From: Hymenopus coronatus | Taxonomy: Eukaryota; Arthropoda; Insecta; Mantodea; Hymenopodidae | Direction of reading: 5' to 3' | NCBI GenBank assembly: GCA_030762935.1 | Contig: CM060892.1 | Span: 90,926,827 to 90,990,826 of the forward strand | DNA: 64,000 bases | In this document: one piece after another, positions 34,180 to 46,039 of the stretch | Layout of the letters: every line of letters starts with the position of its first letter | Numbering within the stretch: the stretch's first letter is position 1 | Program-made: the position numbers and the translations under genes | Notes under the pieces: model-generated | Database searches by the model: none | Told to the model about the DNA's origin: nothing | The model's input: the letters and a program-made list of their open reading frames with translations, nothing else

Positions 34180-34800
34180 TTCCAAAACTCACTTTTGATA
34201 AAATGTTGCATATCTACTCCTTATATCATCAGCTGCAGAGATGTTTGTGCTAACAGAACACATTCTACTAAGACCTGACGCACCGATAATTTTTCCCCAC
34301 AGAGCGGACAGATATTAGCAGGCTCCCCGTTAAATAGGTAGCTGTGGGTAAAAAAGCAATGGCCAATACGCAAGCGAGCTAAAATAACACACCCTCCCAA
34401 CGAGATATACGAGAGGTAGACATCCAGGGTAATGAAAGTTCCGTTGTTACCCTTAGCTTGTTGCCGCGGAGTTCTGATCACTCATCGTGCCAGCAGGAAT
34501 ACACCGCTCTCCGCACAAGCCTAAAATCCTCAGCTGTCACAAAAGAATTGTAGCACTGGATGTGCGGTTACCATTTATGCTGTCATATCCGCCAGTTCAT
34601 TCCATGGACGCCAATATGAGAGGAAATCCATGCACACTCCACATTAACGCCCGAAGTGTGTAAGAGGTGCAGGGCATCCTGAATGCGCTGTATGATAGGA
34701 TGGTATGGTACAGCACACGAACGCTTTAAAGTGCACTAAGGAACTCACTCATATTAAGGTAATCATCTGAACATACAGAGGGGCTCGGTATATAACTCAC
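34180..34800 (-). pseudogene. LINE ORF2 C-terminus with RNase H remnant
   Basis: The minus strand reads IQRIQDALHLLHTSGVNVEC followed by AWISSHIGVHGNELAD near 34695-34590, the end of an RNase H domain. VLQFFCDS is followed by TPRQQAKGNNGTFITLDVYL, then CVILARLRIGHCFFTHSYLF, and NICPLCGEKLSVRQVLVEC near 34315-34260. The last is the CxxC...C segment after RNase H. Stops interrupt it near 34580 and 34545. A mariner copy abuts its upstream side. Confidence 0.8.
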
Positions 34801-34844
34801 AGATTTGCAGTATAAATGAACTTGCTACGAGGGGCGAAGATAAA

Positions 34845-35875
34845 AAACAAATTATTTTTGGTAGATTTTTCAGCCTAATCTCCTTTTATCTTGATACACT
34901 TCTCCTAGCGTTTCTCCAACTGTTTTAACCCTTCAAAAAAGTACGATTTCAGAAGGTCCTTAAAATAAGCATCTGTTTGGGAGATGACTTCGTTAGACGT
35001 GAATCGTTTTTTGGCGAGATTTGGAAATAAAAAAAGACACTGGGGGCCAAATTTGGTGAATACGATGGATGTTGTAATTTGAATATTTATTCTACATTTT
35101 TCCCCATCGAAACTGAGTAGGAGGGCAACCTTGCATTGGCTTGATATAAAAAGAATATTTTTCTTTGCCAGATGAGGGCATTTAATCTTGATTTCTCCGT
35201 TCAATCGGTGGAATAACGGTGCATACAACGTTCCATTTATCGTTCTTCTCTTTTGCAGGTAATCAATATAGATGATTCAGCGTACATCCCAAAAAAGCGA
35301 GGCCAGTACCTTGTTTCTGCTCACTTCACCACCTTTGCTTCTTTAACAATCCACTGTTTGGACTGAACGTTTGTCTCTAAGTGTAATAGTGTATCCATGT
35401 TTTATCCATAGTTATGTGTCGGCGCAGAAACACGCCAGGTATGCGACGGAAAGGTGCCAAACCAGCTTCCAGATCGATCACACGATTGCGTTTATTCTCC
35501 GTTGAGAGCAAACGCAGCACACATCTTGCCGAGACATATTTCAGACCTAATTTTCGGTACAAAATTGAGAACACCGTACCTAGAGATATGCCTTTGGCCA
35601 CGACTGCTTCGCAAAATTTGATTCGTCGACCGAGAAAACCATATCCTGGATTTTGTCAATCATATTAGAGGAAGTCACTTCTACTGACTTCCGGAACGAT
35701 ATCCATCATTTGTGGATGTACAACCACATTTAAATTAATTTATTAAATTGTAAATTGTTGTAAAAGCAGGATGAGATGGGCCATGAACTTCATCCAACTT
35801 GGCTTTTGTCTCTTTTGGTGTTAAGCCTTTCAAATAGAAGTGTTTAATCACCGCCACGAAACTCTCTTTTTCCAT
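34845..35875 (-). pseudogene. mariner transposase, nearly complete, broken
   Basis: A mariner transposase on the minus strand. The ATG at 35873-35875 starts MEKESFVAVIKHFYLKGLTP. KETKAKLDEVHG follows, then CTSTNDGYRSGS (the helix-turn-helix and linker). The catalytic domain has GISLGTVFSILYRKLGLKYV near 35600-35540, TMDKTWIHYYT near 35415-35380 and YAPLFHRLNGEIKIKCPHLA near 35225-35160. SPNLAPSVFF near 35060 and FTSNEVISQTDAYFKDLLKS precede the EGLKQLEKR end. The first catalytic 'DE' reads DK, and the third acid in 'SPDLAP' is Asn, so it is inactive even apart from stops and frameshifts. The left edge (CTACGAGGGGCG near 34827) resembles the terminal repeat of the second mariner with a short deletion. 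Confidence 0.9.
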
Positions 35876-35960
35876 CTTAAAGAAGCAATTTCTCTGGGCT
35901 ATTCATTATATTGACGGATTTGGTGGACATTGATGCGAGGTAGACGTAGATGTTGAAGTT

Positions 35961-36171
35961 TTTGATAGTGACCTGACTACAAGAATGTATGGTGGCTCCG
36001 TTTATACCGCTGGTCTCAGTCGCGATTTTCCAACTCAGTACCGGTTTAGCTGCAACTGAGCCATAGGTACCAGAGCGTGGAACAGAGGGTAGGCAGAGGT
36101 GCAGAAACTTAGGGACTTCTGAGGACGCCTTTTATCTCGCCCGTATTTCCTGGATAGCTCTCTATTCAAGC
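35961..36171. other. No recognisable feature
   Basis: This is the flank beyond the mariner start. GC is higher than the surroundings, and it could continue the disrupted LINE. Confidence 0.3.
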
Positions 36172-36283
36172 CCTACATTTTATTTATCATGATCACACCT
36201 TAAATCAAAATATTTAAATCTATGTTTGAAAAAATCAAAGTTTACGAAAAATGATCCATGAAAAATGGTCAGCTCCAACCCTA
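36172..36283 (+). repeat. R870 repeat, central fragment
   Basis: Forward fragment with ACATTTTATTTATCATG and GAAAAATGATCCATGAAAAA. Confidence 0.5.
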
Positions 36284-37289
36284 CTTGTTTGATCCGCAGT
36301 ACTCGTGAGTACTTAACCTCAAATCTCTGAGTCCGTATATAACCTGTCTCACACAAGAAATATTCTTGGACCGTTGATTGGAGGAGCAAATTTATGGATG
36401 TATTTTTTATTTGCTTTTCTAATCACAGTTCTGCACGAATTTATTTTGGAGAAGGAAATATATACAAACATTTTTATTCATTGCACTGTATCCTGTCCAC
36501 ACGTATCAGAGATGTATTCTATGCTGGCGAATTCTGAAAGGAATGTTTATAAGCATAATGGTATAGATCAAACAGAAGACAGTACAGTTATACATTATTA
36601 ACTTATTGTTTAATAATGTGCAGCCTAGATTTTTATTGTGGAAGAAACATTTATATAAGTTCTTTTCCTATAACAAACAGCCATTCGCGAACAAAGTAGC
36701 TCTCGAGATGACTGCTGATTCAATTGTTATTGTTTATCATGCAATGTTTCTTTTGATAATTTAGACACTTTACCTTGCAGTTCATCAGAACATTTGTAAG
36801 CAGTCAAAAATAGTCTATATATCATCACTGAACAGTTCTGTTAAGCTGTCGAATGAAACATAACCGAGTTAAACCTTAAGAAATGGCGAGAGGCAAATGA
36901 ACACGCATTGTTTCGCAACTCTTCAAAAGGAAATACCGAAGCGTAACCATTATACTCCTGCACATAGTACTAATTATGTAACAAAAATGTACTAAGTTGC
37001 CAGTAATATTTTGCTCGATTTATGGTCAAGATGTGTCAGACCGCTTTTTCTCCTCTCTTTTTCCGCTTTTTAGAGGTCGTGTATCAAAAGTTCAACTCTT
37101 TGCTATTCTCTTTGTAAATAATGATAATTTTAAGATTCTGTTATCCACTGCACATACGAGAAACAAGGGTGGAAACAACGGAGGATTTCTAGAGCCCATA
37201 CTTCCGAAGATAACAGTCATCGCCATTTGTAAAGGAAGCATGCAGCAAAGCCACTGCTACATCTAAATTGAGATAGCTTGTATTAACAT
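36284..37289. other. No recognisable feature
   Basis: Plus-strand open frames at 36374-36601 and 36997-37266 have no recognised domain. Confidence 0.4.
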
Positions 37290-37672
37290 GTTACAAAACA
37301 GATGTTCCATTCACATAGATTTCTCTACCTATTCTGTGGCAAACTATTCTTACAAAAGTTTATTCTTCTATCTACTTGACGTTAATGAAGATAAACATTA
37401 ACAGACATAATCTTATTACTTAGTTCCTTATAAGTAGTAGGGAAATAAAGGTATACACTTGGCTAAAGAGGGAATCTAATCTTTTAAAAGCTGGTTGCTA
37501 TGTAATCGAAATTCAGATTTAATTGCATTACCAGGAGTATATAAAAAGCAAAAGGAATGTCAAATTCCTGTATGAAAAAAATCACAGAATTTTAAATTTA
37601 AAACCAATAACAAGGAATATCTTAGAAATGGTCAACTCCCCAAACAACTGTTTTACATACATTTTAATTTTC
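37290..37672 (+). repeat. R870 repeat, 5' half
   Basis: Forward copy from GATGTTCCATTCACATAG through ACACTTGGCTAAAGAGG to AACAAGGAATATCTTAGAAA. It is broken off just before the next, inverted copy. Confidence 0.85.
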
Positions 37673-37681
37673 AAGGCATCT

Positions 37682-38553
37682 ATATTTACTCTCTTTACAC
37701 GTACTATGTACATACTGTATAGACAAGGTACTGTATTGCACCCAAAAATTCTATTCCGAGATTTCACCAGAAAATATGTTTTGAGACCCCCTGAATCTAT
37801 AAAAAGTATTTTTAGAAAAACGTCTGTGTGTGTCTGTGAACAGCATATCTCAAAAACGAAAAAACCGTTAGTTACCAAACTTGGTAGTTACGTTTATCAT
37901 CTTCCAAGGATGTGACACGGAGATTTTCAAGAAAAGCACCCCATACCAAACTACCCTTTGCATGGAAAATTGTTTAAAAGTTTTTTTTTCTCAAAAATGG
38001 CTTTACCGATTTTGATTAAAATATCGTATATTACAGCAATTCAGAAGACAAATAAAATGCATATTTTGAATTTTCCGAGAATAACCTGAAGAGCACTTTA
38101 TTCCGGTTGATTTATCGGAATTTTGCCTAACCGTTAAACCGTAAGAGATAGACAAAAGCGTACTACACCAAAAAGTATATCTCACTAAAGCACACAGTGT
38201 TTATGTCAAATGCAATTTTGTTGTAGAGTTGATCGTTTCCAAGATATTCCTGGTTATTGGTTTCAACTTCAAATACTTATACTTTTCTCAGACAGGAAGT
38301 GTCCGTTTTTCTTTTCTACTTATGGCGAAACAAAGAAGCCAATTTCAATGACAATCGCATAACAATAGCTTTTAAAACATTTGACTATGGCTTTAGTTGC
38401 CTTCTGCTTATAAGGAACTAAGCAATAAGTAAATTTTGCTAATGCTTATCTCGTTTAACAAGGTGCAGAGAAAAGAATAATCTTTTGTAAGAAGTCTGCT
38501 TGTAGAAGGGTTAGAGAAAGTCATGTGAGCATAACACATCAGATTTTTTTTTT
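37682..38553 (-). repeat. R870 repeat, full length
   Basis: Complete reverse copy from TTTACTCTCTTTACACGTAC (hairpin, near 37686-37725) to GAGAAAGTCATGTGAGCATA with ACACATCAGATTTTTTT. Many consensus blocks are intact, including CCGTAAGAGATAGACAAAAG. Confidence 0.95.
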
Positions 38554-38559
38554 TTTGTA

Positions 38560-38726
38560 TATTAAACTTTTGCCTAGCTCTTACGGTTTACCAATTATGT
38601 AAATGTCAGCCAGAACGCAGATAGCTTCAGAGGCTAGTTCCGGAAAATCAAGCTACACATTTACTTTTCATCTAAATAGCTTTAATATACGTTTCTTTAA
38701 TCAAAATAGTTAGACCAGACATGAAC
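38560..38726 (+). repeat. R870 repeat, middle part, split by SINE-C
   Basis: Forward piece with CTCTTACGGTTTACCAATTA and GCTTCAGAGGCTAGTTCCGG. It stops at the SINE and resumes at 38893. Confidence 0.8.
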
Positions 38727-38892
38727 TTGAGAACGTGGATATGAAATTTTAGGGGTAATTGATGATTGAAAAGGTGATGAAGGAGCAATTGGTGAAATGA
38801 GTGGCGGGGGAAACGGAGGACGCGGAGAAAACCCGCCCAGACGCCGCTTCGTCCATAACGAATTCCACATGCGGGGCTCTTGGGAAGTTTTA
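38727..38892 (-). mobile_element. SINE-C copy inserted in R870
   Basis: The minus strand carries GGGTTTTCTCCGCGTCCTCC near 38830. CCCCGCATGTGGAATTCG lies at the head side, and the 3' end reaches CAATTACCCCTAAAATTTC. The tRNA-like head is truncated. R870 sequence continues on both sides. Confidence 0.8.
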
Positions 38893-39128
38893 TTTTTAAT
38901 GTAGTTTTTATTTTGGGAAATGTTCGTTTCAAATACTTGGTCATTAACTTGCTTATCGTTTTTCAGGAACCAGGAAACAATGGAACTTTTTCTAACAATT
39001 ATTTTTTTCCCCCTTTTTTCTGATTTGGTGAAGCGAGAAACGTGCATATCAGTGAAATCTCGATGTCGAATTCTGGGTGGAACGCAATACCTTCTCTATC
39101 TAACAACTACGTACTAAGTGAAGGTGAA
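38893..39128 (+). repeat. R870 repeat, 3' part after SINE
   Basis: Resumes at GGGAAATGTTCGTTTC and continues through ATATCAGTGAAATCTCGATG to CGCAATACCTTCTCTATCTA. Confidence 0.8.
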
Positions 39129-40084
39129 AAGGGGAAAAACTGAGAGCGCATAGATACAGAAGAACTAAAATGCTGTTTAAAGATAGTATCGTAACAAAAT
39201 TACCAAAGAGCCAATAAACGCACAACTTCTTACATCTTCGTGGTGTGCTCAAGCTCGAAGAGCAATGTAATCTTTTTTTTTTCAGTTCAACTCTCGACTC
39301 TCCGCTGCAAGGATATACTTCAGTATACAGTGAAGATGGAATAAAATGTAACTCAGACTCTGTTAATTAAGATTATAACTAAATCCATGATATCACAAGA
39401 TTATTGTGATTACTTTGGTTTACAAGTCCATTAGGCACATATAAAAATTAAAAAGAAGATGGACGCCATGCTGCAGTATTTAGTGTTCTTGACGTTGGTA
39501 CAGACGGACCAGATAAACTATTCAAAAGCATTATGTGAACTTAGAGAAAACCTCTGTTCAACCATTCCGTTTCAAGAAAATGCATCTTTTATGTAAGTGG
39601 TTTCTTGAAAACAAGCACGATATCAAGTTTCTATTACGAATGCTGATGGCATAGATCTCGAAAGCAGGAGCTAAATGTTTTTAAAATGCAATTAAGTGTA
39701 AAGCAAAAAAAAAAAACCCTCATTTGAAGAAGGCTTACAATATGTACAAGAACGACAGAACAACATACTTTGCTCCACAGATATATGCATTGAAATTCAA
39801 GTGTAAAATTAAGTGATTCTAAAAGGGAAAACAGAGAAAAAATTACCAACATTTATAAATATTAATTTTAGCGTATAATTGTAACGCCATCTAGCTTTTA
39901 TAGCTGTACGACCTTTTAAAGCTAGTCATATACAGTCTGCCAGTATGTCTAGCTTTTTATAAAATTGTAGCACAAAGTATAGGTTTTAGTAGCACTAAAA
40001 TTGTTAAATATCCAATAATGCAAACACTAAATGATCTGTAAAAACAAATATAAAAGGTAGGATGTAAACTATGCTGTTGAACTA
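39129..40084. other. Unassigned; holds one small splice-like open segment
   Basis: ATG at 39459 opens 45 codons (MDAMLQYLVFLTLVQTDQ...) ending at a stop that overlaps a strong donor-like GTAAGT at 39593-39598. I do not recognise the peptide and do not call a gene. Confidence 0.25.
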
Positions 40085-40555
40085 ACATTAGTGAAATGAC
40101 ACTGAACTAAGTGAATCAGAGTGAAGTGAGAGTATGAACTGAGTGAAATCATTGTGAAAGTTTAACTAGAACGTATTAGTTAAGCGAAGGCTTGAACTAA
40201 GAGAAAGCGCAGCTAAGGTCGAACTAGAAGTAACTAGTGAAGTGATAATACGAATTAAGTGAACTCAGAGTGAAAATTGAGCTAGAACACATTAGTGAAG
40301 TCATAGTGTGGTAGTGAAGCAACAATGTAACTCAACTAGATTACATTATTAAATTAGTCCGACTAAGTGAAGTGAAAGTTGAATTAGATTAGATTAATGA
40401 AGTGACCGTGAGAACCGAGTTTAATCACAGTGAAAGCACAGTGATACTTCAACTAGATTACATGATGAAGTCAGTTGAACTAAGTGAAATCACAGTGAAA
40501 GCTGAATTAGATCAGATTAGTGAAGTGACAGTAATCAAGTTCAACTTTCCCTATC
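40085..40555 (+). repeat. Degenerate minisatellite, about 58-bp unit
   Basis: About eight diverged tandem units share the order GAACTAAGTGAAATCACAGT, then GAAAGTTGAACTAGATTA, then GATTAGTGAAGTGACAGT. Clear unit starts lie near 40135, 40193, 40251, 40361, 40413 and 40475, and spacing varies by insertions. No coding potential. Period and copy number were judged by eye. Confidence 0.75.
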
Positions 40556-40754
40556 ACTTCAGTGAGAACTAAAAATGATAATGATAAATGCACAGTCAGA
40601 ATTATAATTTTCTAGAGAACAAACATTATCTATAGGTTTAAATCTAGTTCTCTATAGCAAAGTATGAAAATGCGATTTCTTTTCTGTGAAGTGGTGTAGA
40701 ATTAACAATGCCAAATGGAAAATGTAGTGCCATTAAAAAAATAATGCACCCGAT

Positions 40755-41498
40755 TGTCCCTATTCTGTTTAAACTATGGTTACAAAAGCTTATTCTTCTA
40801 GGCAATTCATACTAATCACGATAAATGCTATTAGAAATAATATCATTTTAGTTTCTTGCAATTATAAGGGAAATAAGACTAAAGCGAAATTACTATTTAC
40901 ATTACCAGGATTAAAAATGTGAACAAGACTTCTAATTTGAAAAATATATTGAAAATTGTATAACTAATAACAAGGAATATCTCGAAAATGGTTAAAACCA
41001 CTAAAAAGTGTAAGATATAACTTGTGTGTTTTAACGAGAACTAAATATTGTGTGCAGTAAAATTTAACCTACCTCTAGGAATTTTCGAATTATGCAAACT
41101 CATTTAGAGTGAAGATGACTTCAAGGAATATTCCTAAAAGATCAGGATAGATATTATTTTTTCATGTAAATAAGTTTTTGATATATGGCATAAACATTTT
41201 GGGAGTAGTTTTTTAAAAAATTTAAAAATATCGAAAAATTCGAAAAACCTTCGTGCAATATCCATGGAAGATTGAACTTGAATACCAAGATTGGTACTTA
41301 ACCGACTTCTCGTCTTTGAGTTATGCTATTCAAGGTCATAGACGCTGATGCATATATAGATTTTTTCTAAAATGCCTTTTTTTTTTCTTCTTCTATTTTG
41401 GGGGTCCCCAAAACTGTACTACGATGAAATTTCGATGTAGAATTTTTGGGTGGAATGCAATGACTTCTACATTGCATATTGTACGTAGTAGAGAAAGT
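40755..41498 (+). repeat. R870 repeat, near full length
   Basis: Forward copy from CCCTATTCTGTTTAAACTAT (5' end eroded) to TACGTAGTAGAGAAAGTAAT. The microsatellite slot is reduced to GACGCTGATGCATATATAG. Confidence 0.85.
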
Positions 41499-41619
41499 AA
41501 TATAATAAACATGTGAGTAATGCGCCACAATGTCATATTTAAAACAAGTTTAAGAGTATATTTAAATTAATAAGATTGCACAAAAACTTGAAAACGTTAT
41601 TTTGTGACAAACTTAGCCA

Positions 41620-42599
41620 CTAACGGCGTTCAATAAGTCTTCAGAAAAATTGAAGAAATAACAGTCGTAGCATCGAAAAAAGTTTGTATGTAGTAAGTTT
41701 CATCTCTTACTTTATGGCAGCTAAAGCTCCAGCTATTTCCATCAAGTGATTTCGTTGCCATAGTCGAATGAACAAACAATTTAAACGTGGCCGTAAATCC
41801 ACAAATGATGAACATCGTTACATATCACAAGACACAGTGTCTCAATTTTACATAAAAAATCAGGTCTGGTAAATGTCTCGGTAAGATGGGTGCTACATTT
41901 ACTCTCAATGGAGAATAAACGCAATCTTGTGATCGATTCGGACGCTAGTTTGGCACTTTTCCGTCGCAATCCTGACGAGTTTTTCCGTCAATACATAACT
42001 GTGGGTGAAACATGGATACACCACTATACTCCAGAGCCAAACGTACGGTCGAAACAGGAGTTTCTAAAGGCAAACCGGCGCCGAACAAGGCATAGGAGGT
42101 AAAATCTGCAGACGAGGTGATGGTCTCGAATTTTTGGATTGCACGGGGAATCATCTATAGTGATTACTTGAAGATAAATGGAGAGTATTAAGCATCGCTG
42201 TATACCGGTTGAATAGAGAGATCAAGAAAAAGCGTCCTCATCTGACAAAGAAAATGATTCTCTTCCATCACGCAGTGAAAATGTGTGTATCTGCGTAGTT
42301 TCGATGGTGAACATTGTAGAATTAAGGTTCAAATTACTACAACATCCACCTATTCACCAGATTTATCCCCTAGTGACCTTATTTTTATTCAAAAACTGAA
42401 AAAGGGCTCGACGAAAACTTTTCACGTCTAACGAAAAGGTGATAACTGCCTATTTTGAAATCTTACTTTTGGAAGGCTTAAAGCAATTGGAGAAACGCTG
42501 GGAGAAGCGTATCGATCTAAAATGAGATTATCTTGGAAAAAATATTCCAAAAATAATTTGTTTTTCTATCTTTTTAAGAACTTATTGAATTCCCCTTTT
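41620..42599 (+). pseudogene. mariner transposon copy, heavily decayed
   Basis: It is bounded by inverted ends: CGTTCAATAAGTCTTC at 41627-41642 and AAGAACTTATTGAATTCCCC at 42576-42595. The coding remnant has FKRGRKSTNDEHR near 41779-41817, LLSMENKRNLVIDSDASLA near 41893-41952, and YITVGETWIHHYTPEPNVRS near 41992-42054. SPDLSPSDL lies near 42356, and ITAYFEILLLEGLKQLEKRW near 42441-42503. The first catalytic position reads GETW in place of DETW. Stops and frameshifts are frequent. It is the same family as the copy at 34845. Confidence 0.85.
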
Positions 42600-42870
42600 A
42601 TTTAGTCTCCCCGATAAGTCGAACATAATCTCGACTTTAAATTCCAGGCTAAAGAATTCGCACATTGATAGTAAGCATCCTTTCATGCCAATCCGAAAAT
42701 ACGGCTCTCCGTACAACCACCCTAAAGTCTTATTCTGTTGAACTGGTAATAGCAACACTGGGTCTGTGACTGCGGATTTCGCTGCTAAATCCACAAATTC
42801 ATTCCCTGGCAAACCAATGTGTCTCGGTGTACAAATTGATAACAATTTTGAGACTTCGTTGAACGGTAGC
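42600..42870 (-). pseudogene. LINE RNase H fragment
   Basis: The minus-strand frame reads CTPRHIGLPGNEFVDLAAKS near 42835-42776. This is the C-terminal RNase H block with conserved His, GNE and Asp, followed by AVTDPVLLLPVQQNKTLGW. It directly abuts the right end of the mariner copy. Confidence 0.7.
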
Positions 42871-44242
42871 AACGTGCTGAAGTAGCTTTTGTCTTCTATT
42901 TGTGGATGAAAGTAATTTACTTTGTGTGTAGAAAATAACAACTTTGGGCTATCAAATCTTGCAAATATCACTAGTATAATATTTGTAGTTAATTGCTATT
43001 TACATTTTCAGTAGATTAATAATTCTGAAAACATGAAATAATCCAGAATATTGTTTATTATTTACGATGCGACATTATTAATATAGTATTAAGATTGTTC
43101 TTAAAGAAATACTTTATTTAAATAAAAGGAACTGCTAATACTAGCTTATTATTACGTCACTGGTGATTTGTACTGGCTTCTTACAACACACAAATGTACA
43201 GAGACTGCAAATATCTCATGTTTACGAACAAAAGGGAATAACCTAAATCTAGTCGATTACGACAATATACCTTCTTATGCATTATGTATTTAGTGGCTTT
43301 GAAATATTACTTTAAAACATTTGATTACTACCTACCAAATTAGGCCGTAACTTTGTAAACTAATTTCTCTAGTATCTATAAATTGTAAAACTATAGATGC
43401 TATATTATCAACATTTCATGCGCTATTGAAAAAAATATCTTTACCCGCTATTAATTTCATACAGCTTCCAGAAATTTCCGCTAAGAAAGTTTGTTTTCTC
43501 TCTGCTTGAAGTTAATCGAGGTAAAACGATTCATAAATAATAATTTCTGTCTATTATAAGCAGGTTTTGAAGTTAAATAATATATTTGAGAACATTTTGC
43601 AAATTATAGAAACGACAAAAGTGATTCTCTTATAATCTGACACAGATGACTAATTAATAACATTTAACATATAGCAGAAAAAGAGTTTACCGAACTCAAA
43701 ACGATTTGAATATGAACGTTTCCATGGAACATATTTCGATCCATCTCATTCCGATTTCAATTTTTAACAGGATCAGATTCAAAACTCAATACGATTTCGA
43801 CCCACATTTCCATACAGTATTCGATACGATAAGTGTACTCAAATCAATTTATATTCCCAATCGAAACGTGCATATTAAGTACTTAAACTAAATAAGTGGA
43901 TAATTAACATTTGCTTATCAAAACAAGAACTTCACAGACGAATATGAAAACCAAGAAGTTTAATTCAAAGTAATCAATTTGTTATCCTTGTTGAGAAAAT
44001 AACGTTGATTATAAATAAGTACTATTTAATCATTTAATATCTTTGGTGTAGTTTCACAAGGAATAATAGCTGTTTCTCTTCCTGACGTTCTTCCCTATCT
44101 ATATTGGGATTCCCAGCGGCAATGCCCTTACTGCGGAACTATGGTCATTGCACCCATGGTCAGGGACCGTTGCATATAATCTTACATCAACTATTCATTC
44201 ATTAGTACATTTATGTGATAAGCATCTATAAAGTTTAAAAAA
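42871..44242. other. No recognisable feature
   Basis: AT-rich. Near 43695-43860 the phrase AACTCAA.ACGATTT recurs loosely, which could be a very old short tandem array. Nothing else is recognised. Confidence 0.35.
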
Positions 44243-44988
44243 CCTAATGTGTTTCATTCACATGACTTTCTCTATCTATTCTGCAACAAATTATTCTGGC
44301 GAAAACTTATTCTTCTCAATGATTCGTGCTAATCGAGCTGAACATCAGCAGAAATCATTCGTTGCTTCTAAGAAGAACGGAAATAAGGGAATGCAGTAGG
44401 CTAAAGAGTTAGTCAAATCTTTTAATAGCCGGTCGCTATGTGGTGTAATTGAAATTCTCTTCTATTTGCATGACCAGGAAATTCGAAAACAAATCTAAGT
44501 ATTGAGAATTTCAAGACCAATAACAAGGAATATCTTGGAAATGGTTAATTCTACAAAAAAAAAAAATGTATATGATATAAATTGTGAGCTTTAACGCCAT
44601 CTAGTAAAATGTTGTCTATCTCTCACGCTTTAGCAGCTGTACAAGTATATCAGAGAATGAAGAGGACTTCAAGATATACGTCTTATTTGCCATGTACCGA
44701 ATTTTAATCAAAGTCATTTTTCAGAAAATAGAAAATCTGGAAAAATCTTCCATTAAAAGAGTAGTCTGAGATGGGAAATTTGGAAATCTTCGTATAGCAC
44801 CTTGAAAGATACCTACTAAACATAAATACCAAGGTTGCTATTTAAAGAACTTTTTCCTTTTTGAGTCATGCTGTCCACAGCCTCAGATCATCAGGGATCA
44901 TCAAAATGTGTGTCTCCAATAAAATCGTTATCACATTTTTGGATAGATGACAATATTTCTCTTAAATATTACATACTGTAGAGAAAGT
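44243..44988 (+). repeat. R870 repeat, near full length
   Basis: Forward copy from CTAATGTGTTTCATTCACAT to CATACTGTAGAGAAAGTAAC. The central part is shortened. Confidence 0.9.
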
Positions 44989-45002
44989 AACAATGCTTTT
45001 GG

Positions 45003-45095
45003 AAGTTTCAGATATCCTCTAAGTATTATTTTCGGCAAACTCTCGACTTCGAATTTTTTTGGTGGAATGCAAATACTTCCCCTACTTACTACAGA
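45003..45095 (+). repeat. R870 repeat, 3' end fragment
   Basis: It repeats the last blocks of the family (GAATTTTTTTGGTGGAATGC, then ATACTTCCCCTACTTACTAC) directly after a full copy, so it is a head-to-tail partial unit. Confidence 0.65.
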
Positions 45096-45455
45096 GTGAG
45101 GTGGCACCGCCGTAACCTCATATTTGGGAGGTCCTGGGTGCGAGTCCTAGCGACCACCCAATCTGTCCCATGGATAGTGTATTTTTTTCGGGGTAGTAGG
45201 CGAATTCTGGGTTATTTTCTCATCTATCACATTTTGTTTCTATCATATCTCTGCTGCGCTTCTAGATTTGCAGCGCACGGATGCATACAATGGACTCTAG
45301 AAGGTCTAGAAGGACCTGGTCGACGGCTTGGAAATATTAGGGACTTCCGCGCGTTTCTGTTGGCTGCCTGTCTACAGCCGATGTCCTCATATGGTCCCTT
45401 TAGTTCACTCCTTCCTCCAGGGAGGGTGTTAGCCACAATGTATCTTTGAAGATTG
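45096..45455 (+). mobile_element. Probable tRNA-derived SINE, family unassigned
   Basis: GAGGTGGCACCGCCGTAACC with TCCTGGGTGCGAGTCCTAGC resembles a tRNA-like head with a box B. The GC-rich body runs to GGAGGGTGTTAGCCACAATG. There is no second copy in the window to compare with, so boundaries are approximate. Confidence 0.5.
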
Positions 45456-45510
45456 CAGTGCGCGTGCGTCCCTCTCGATGTCCACGTTTTACGTTTTTAC
45501 TATACATAGG

Positions 45511-45890
45511 AGGCGGCGCCGTGGGTGAGTAGTTAGACCGCTCGCCTCCCATCTAGGCGGCCCGGATTCGAACCAAAGCGCCCGCATGCGGTATTCGTGG
45601 TGGACAAAGCGGCGTCAGGGCGGGTTTTCTCCGGGTTCTCAAGTTTCCTCCGCCACTCATTCCATCAATGGCTCCATCATCTACTTTCTAATCATCAATT
45701 TCGCTTACATTTCATATATTCCACTTCTTCGTGTTCATTCCTGGCTATGGGCGACCCTTCGTAACAGGTTCTCCATTCTGTGGTTTCGTGCCACAGGTTT
45801 CTGACCCCTAGGCATTGGCTTGTAAGTCCTAAAGGGGTGTCAGTCCTACAAATACGAGGATGGTAAGCCGATTACGAAACGAAACTATGC
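45511..45890 (+). mobile_element. SINE-C copy with full tRNA-like head
   Basis: The head carries GTGGGTGAGTAGTTAGACCG (box A) and CCCGGATTCGAACC (box B). These are followed by TGGACAAAGCGGCGTCAGGG and the family block GGGTTTTCTCCGGGTTCTC. The 3' part differs from the shorter copies and contains GGTTTCTGACCCCTAGGCAT. The longest SINE-C relative in the window. Confidence 0.8.
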
Positions 45891-46039
45891 ATATTAGAAA
45901 AGTAAAAATTCAACCAGCAAAATTAATGAAGATAAATTCTCTTTTTAAATATGTACAGATAGCAAAGGATTATATGCTATAAGGCCGCTCTGTAATTTAT
46001 AAACTTTGCAGGTATGTAGTATTTGAAAAGAAATTCAGC

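Noticed and set aside
37523..37915. 130-codon frame as a gene
   Set aside because: It crosses the join of two inverted R870 copies. Similar peptides at other copies reflect DNA identity, with no frame conserved.
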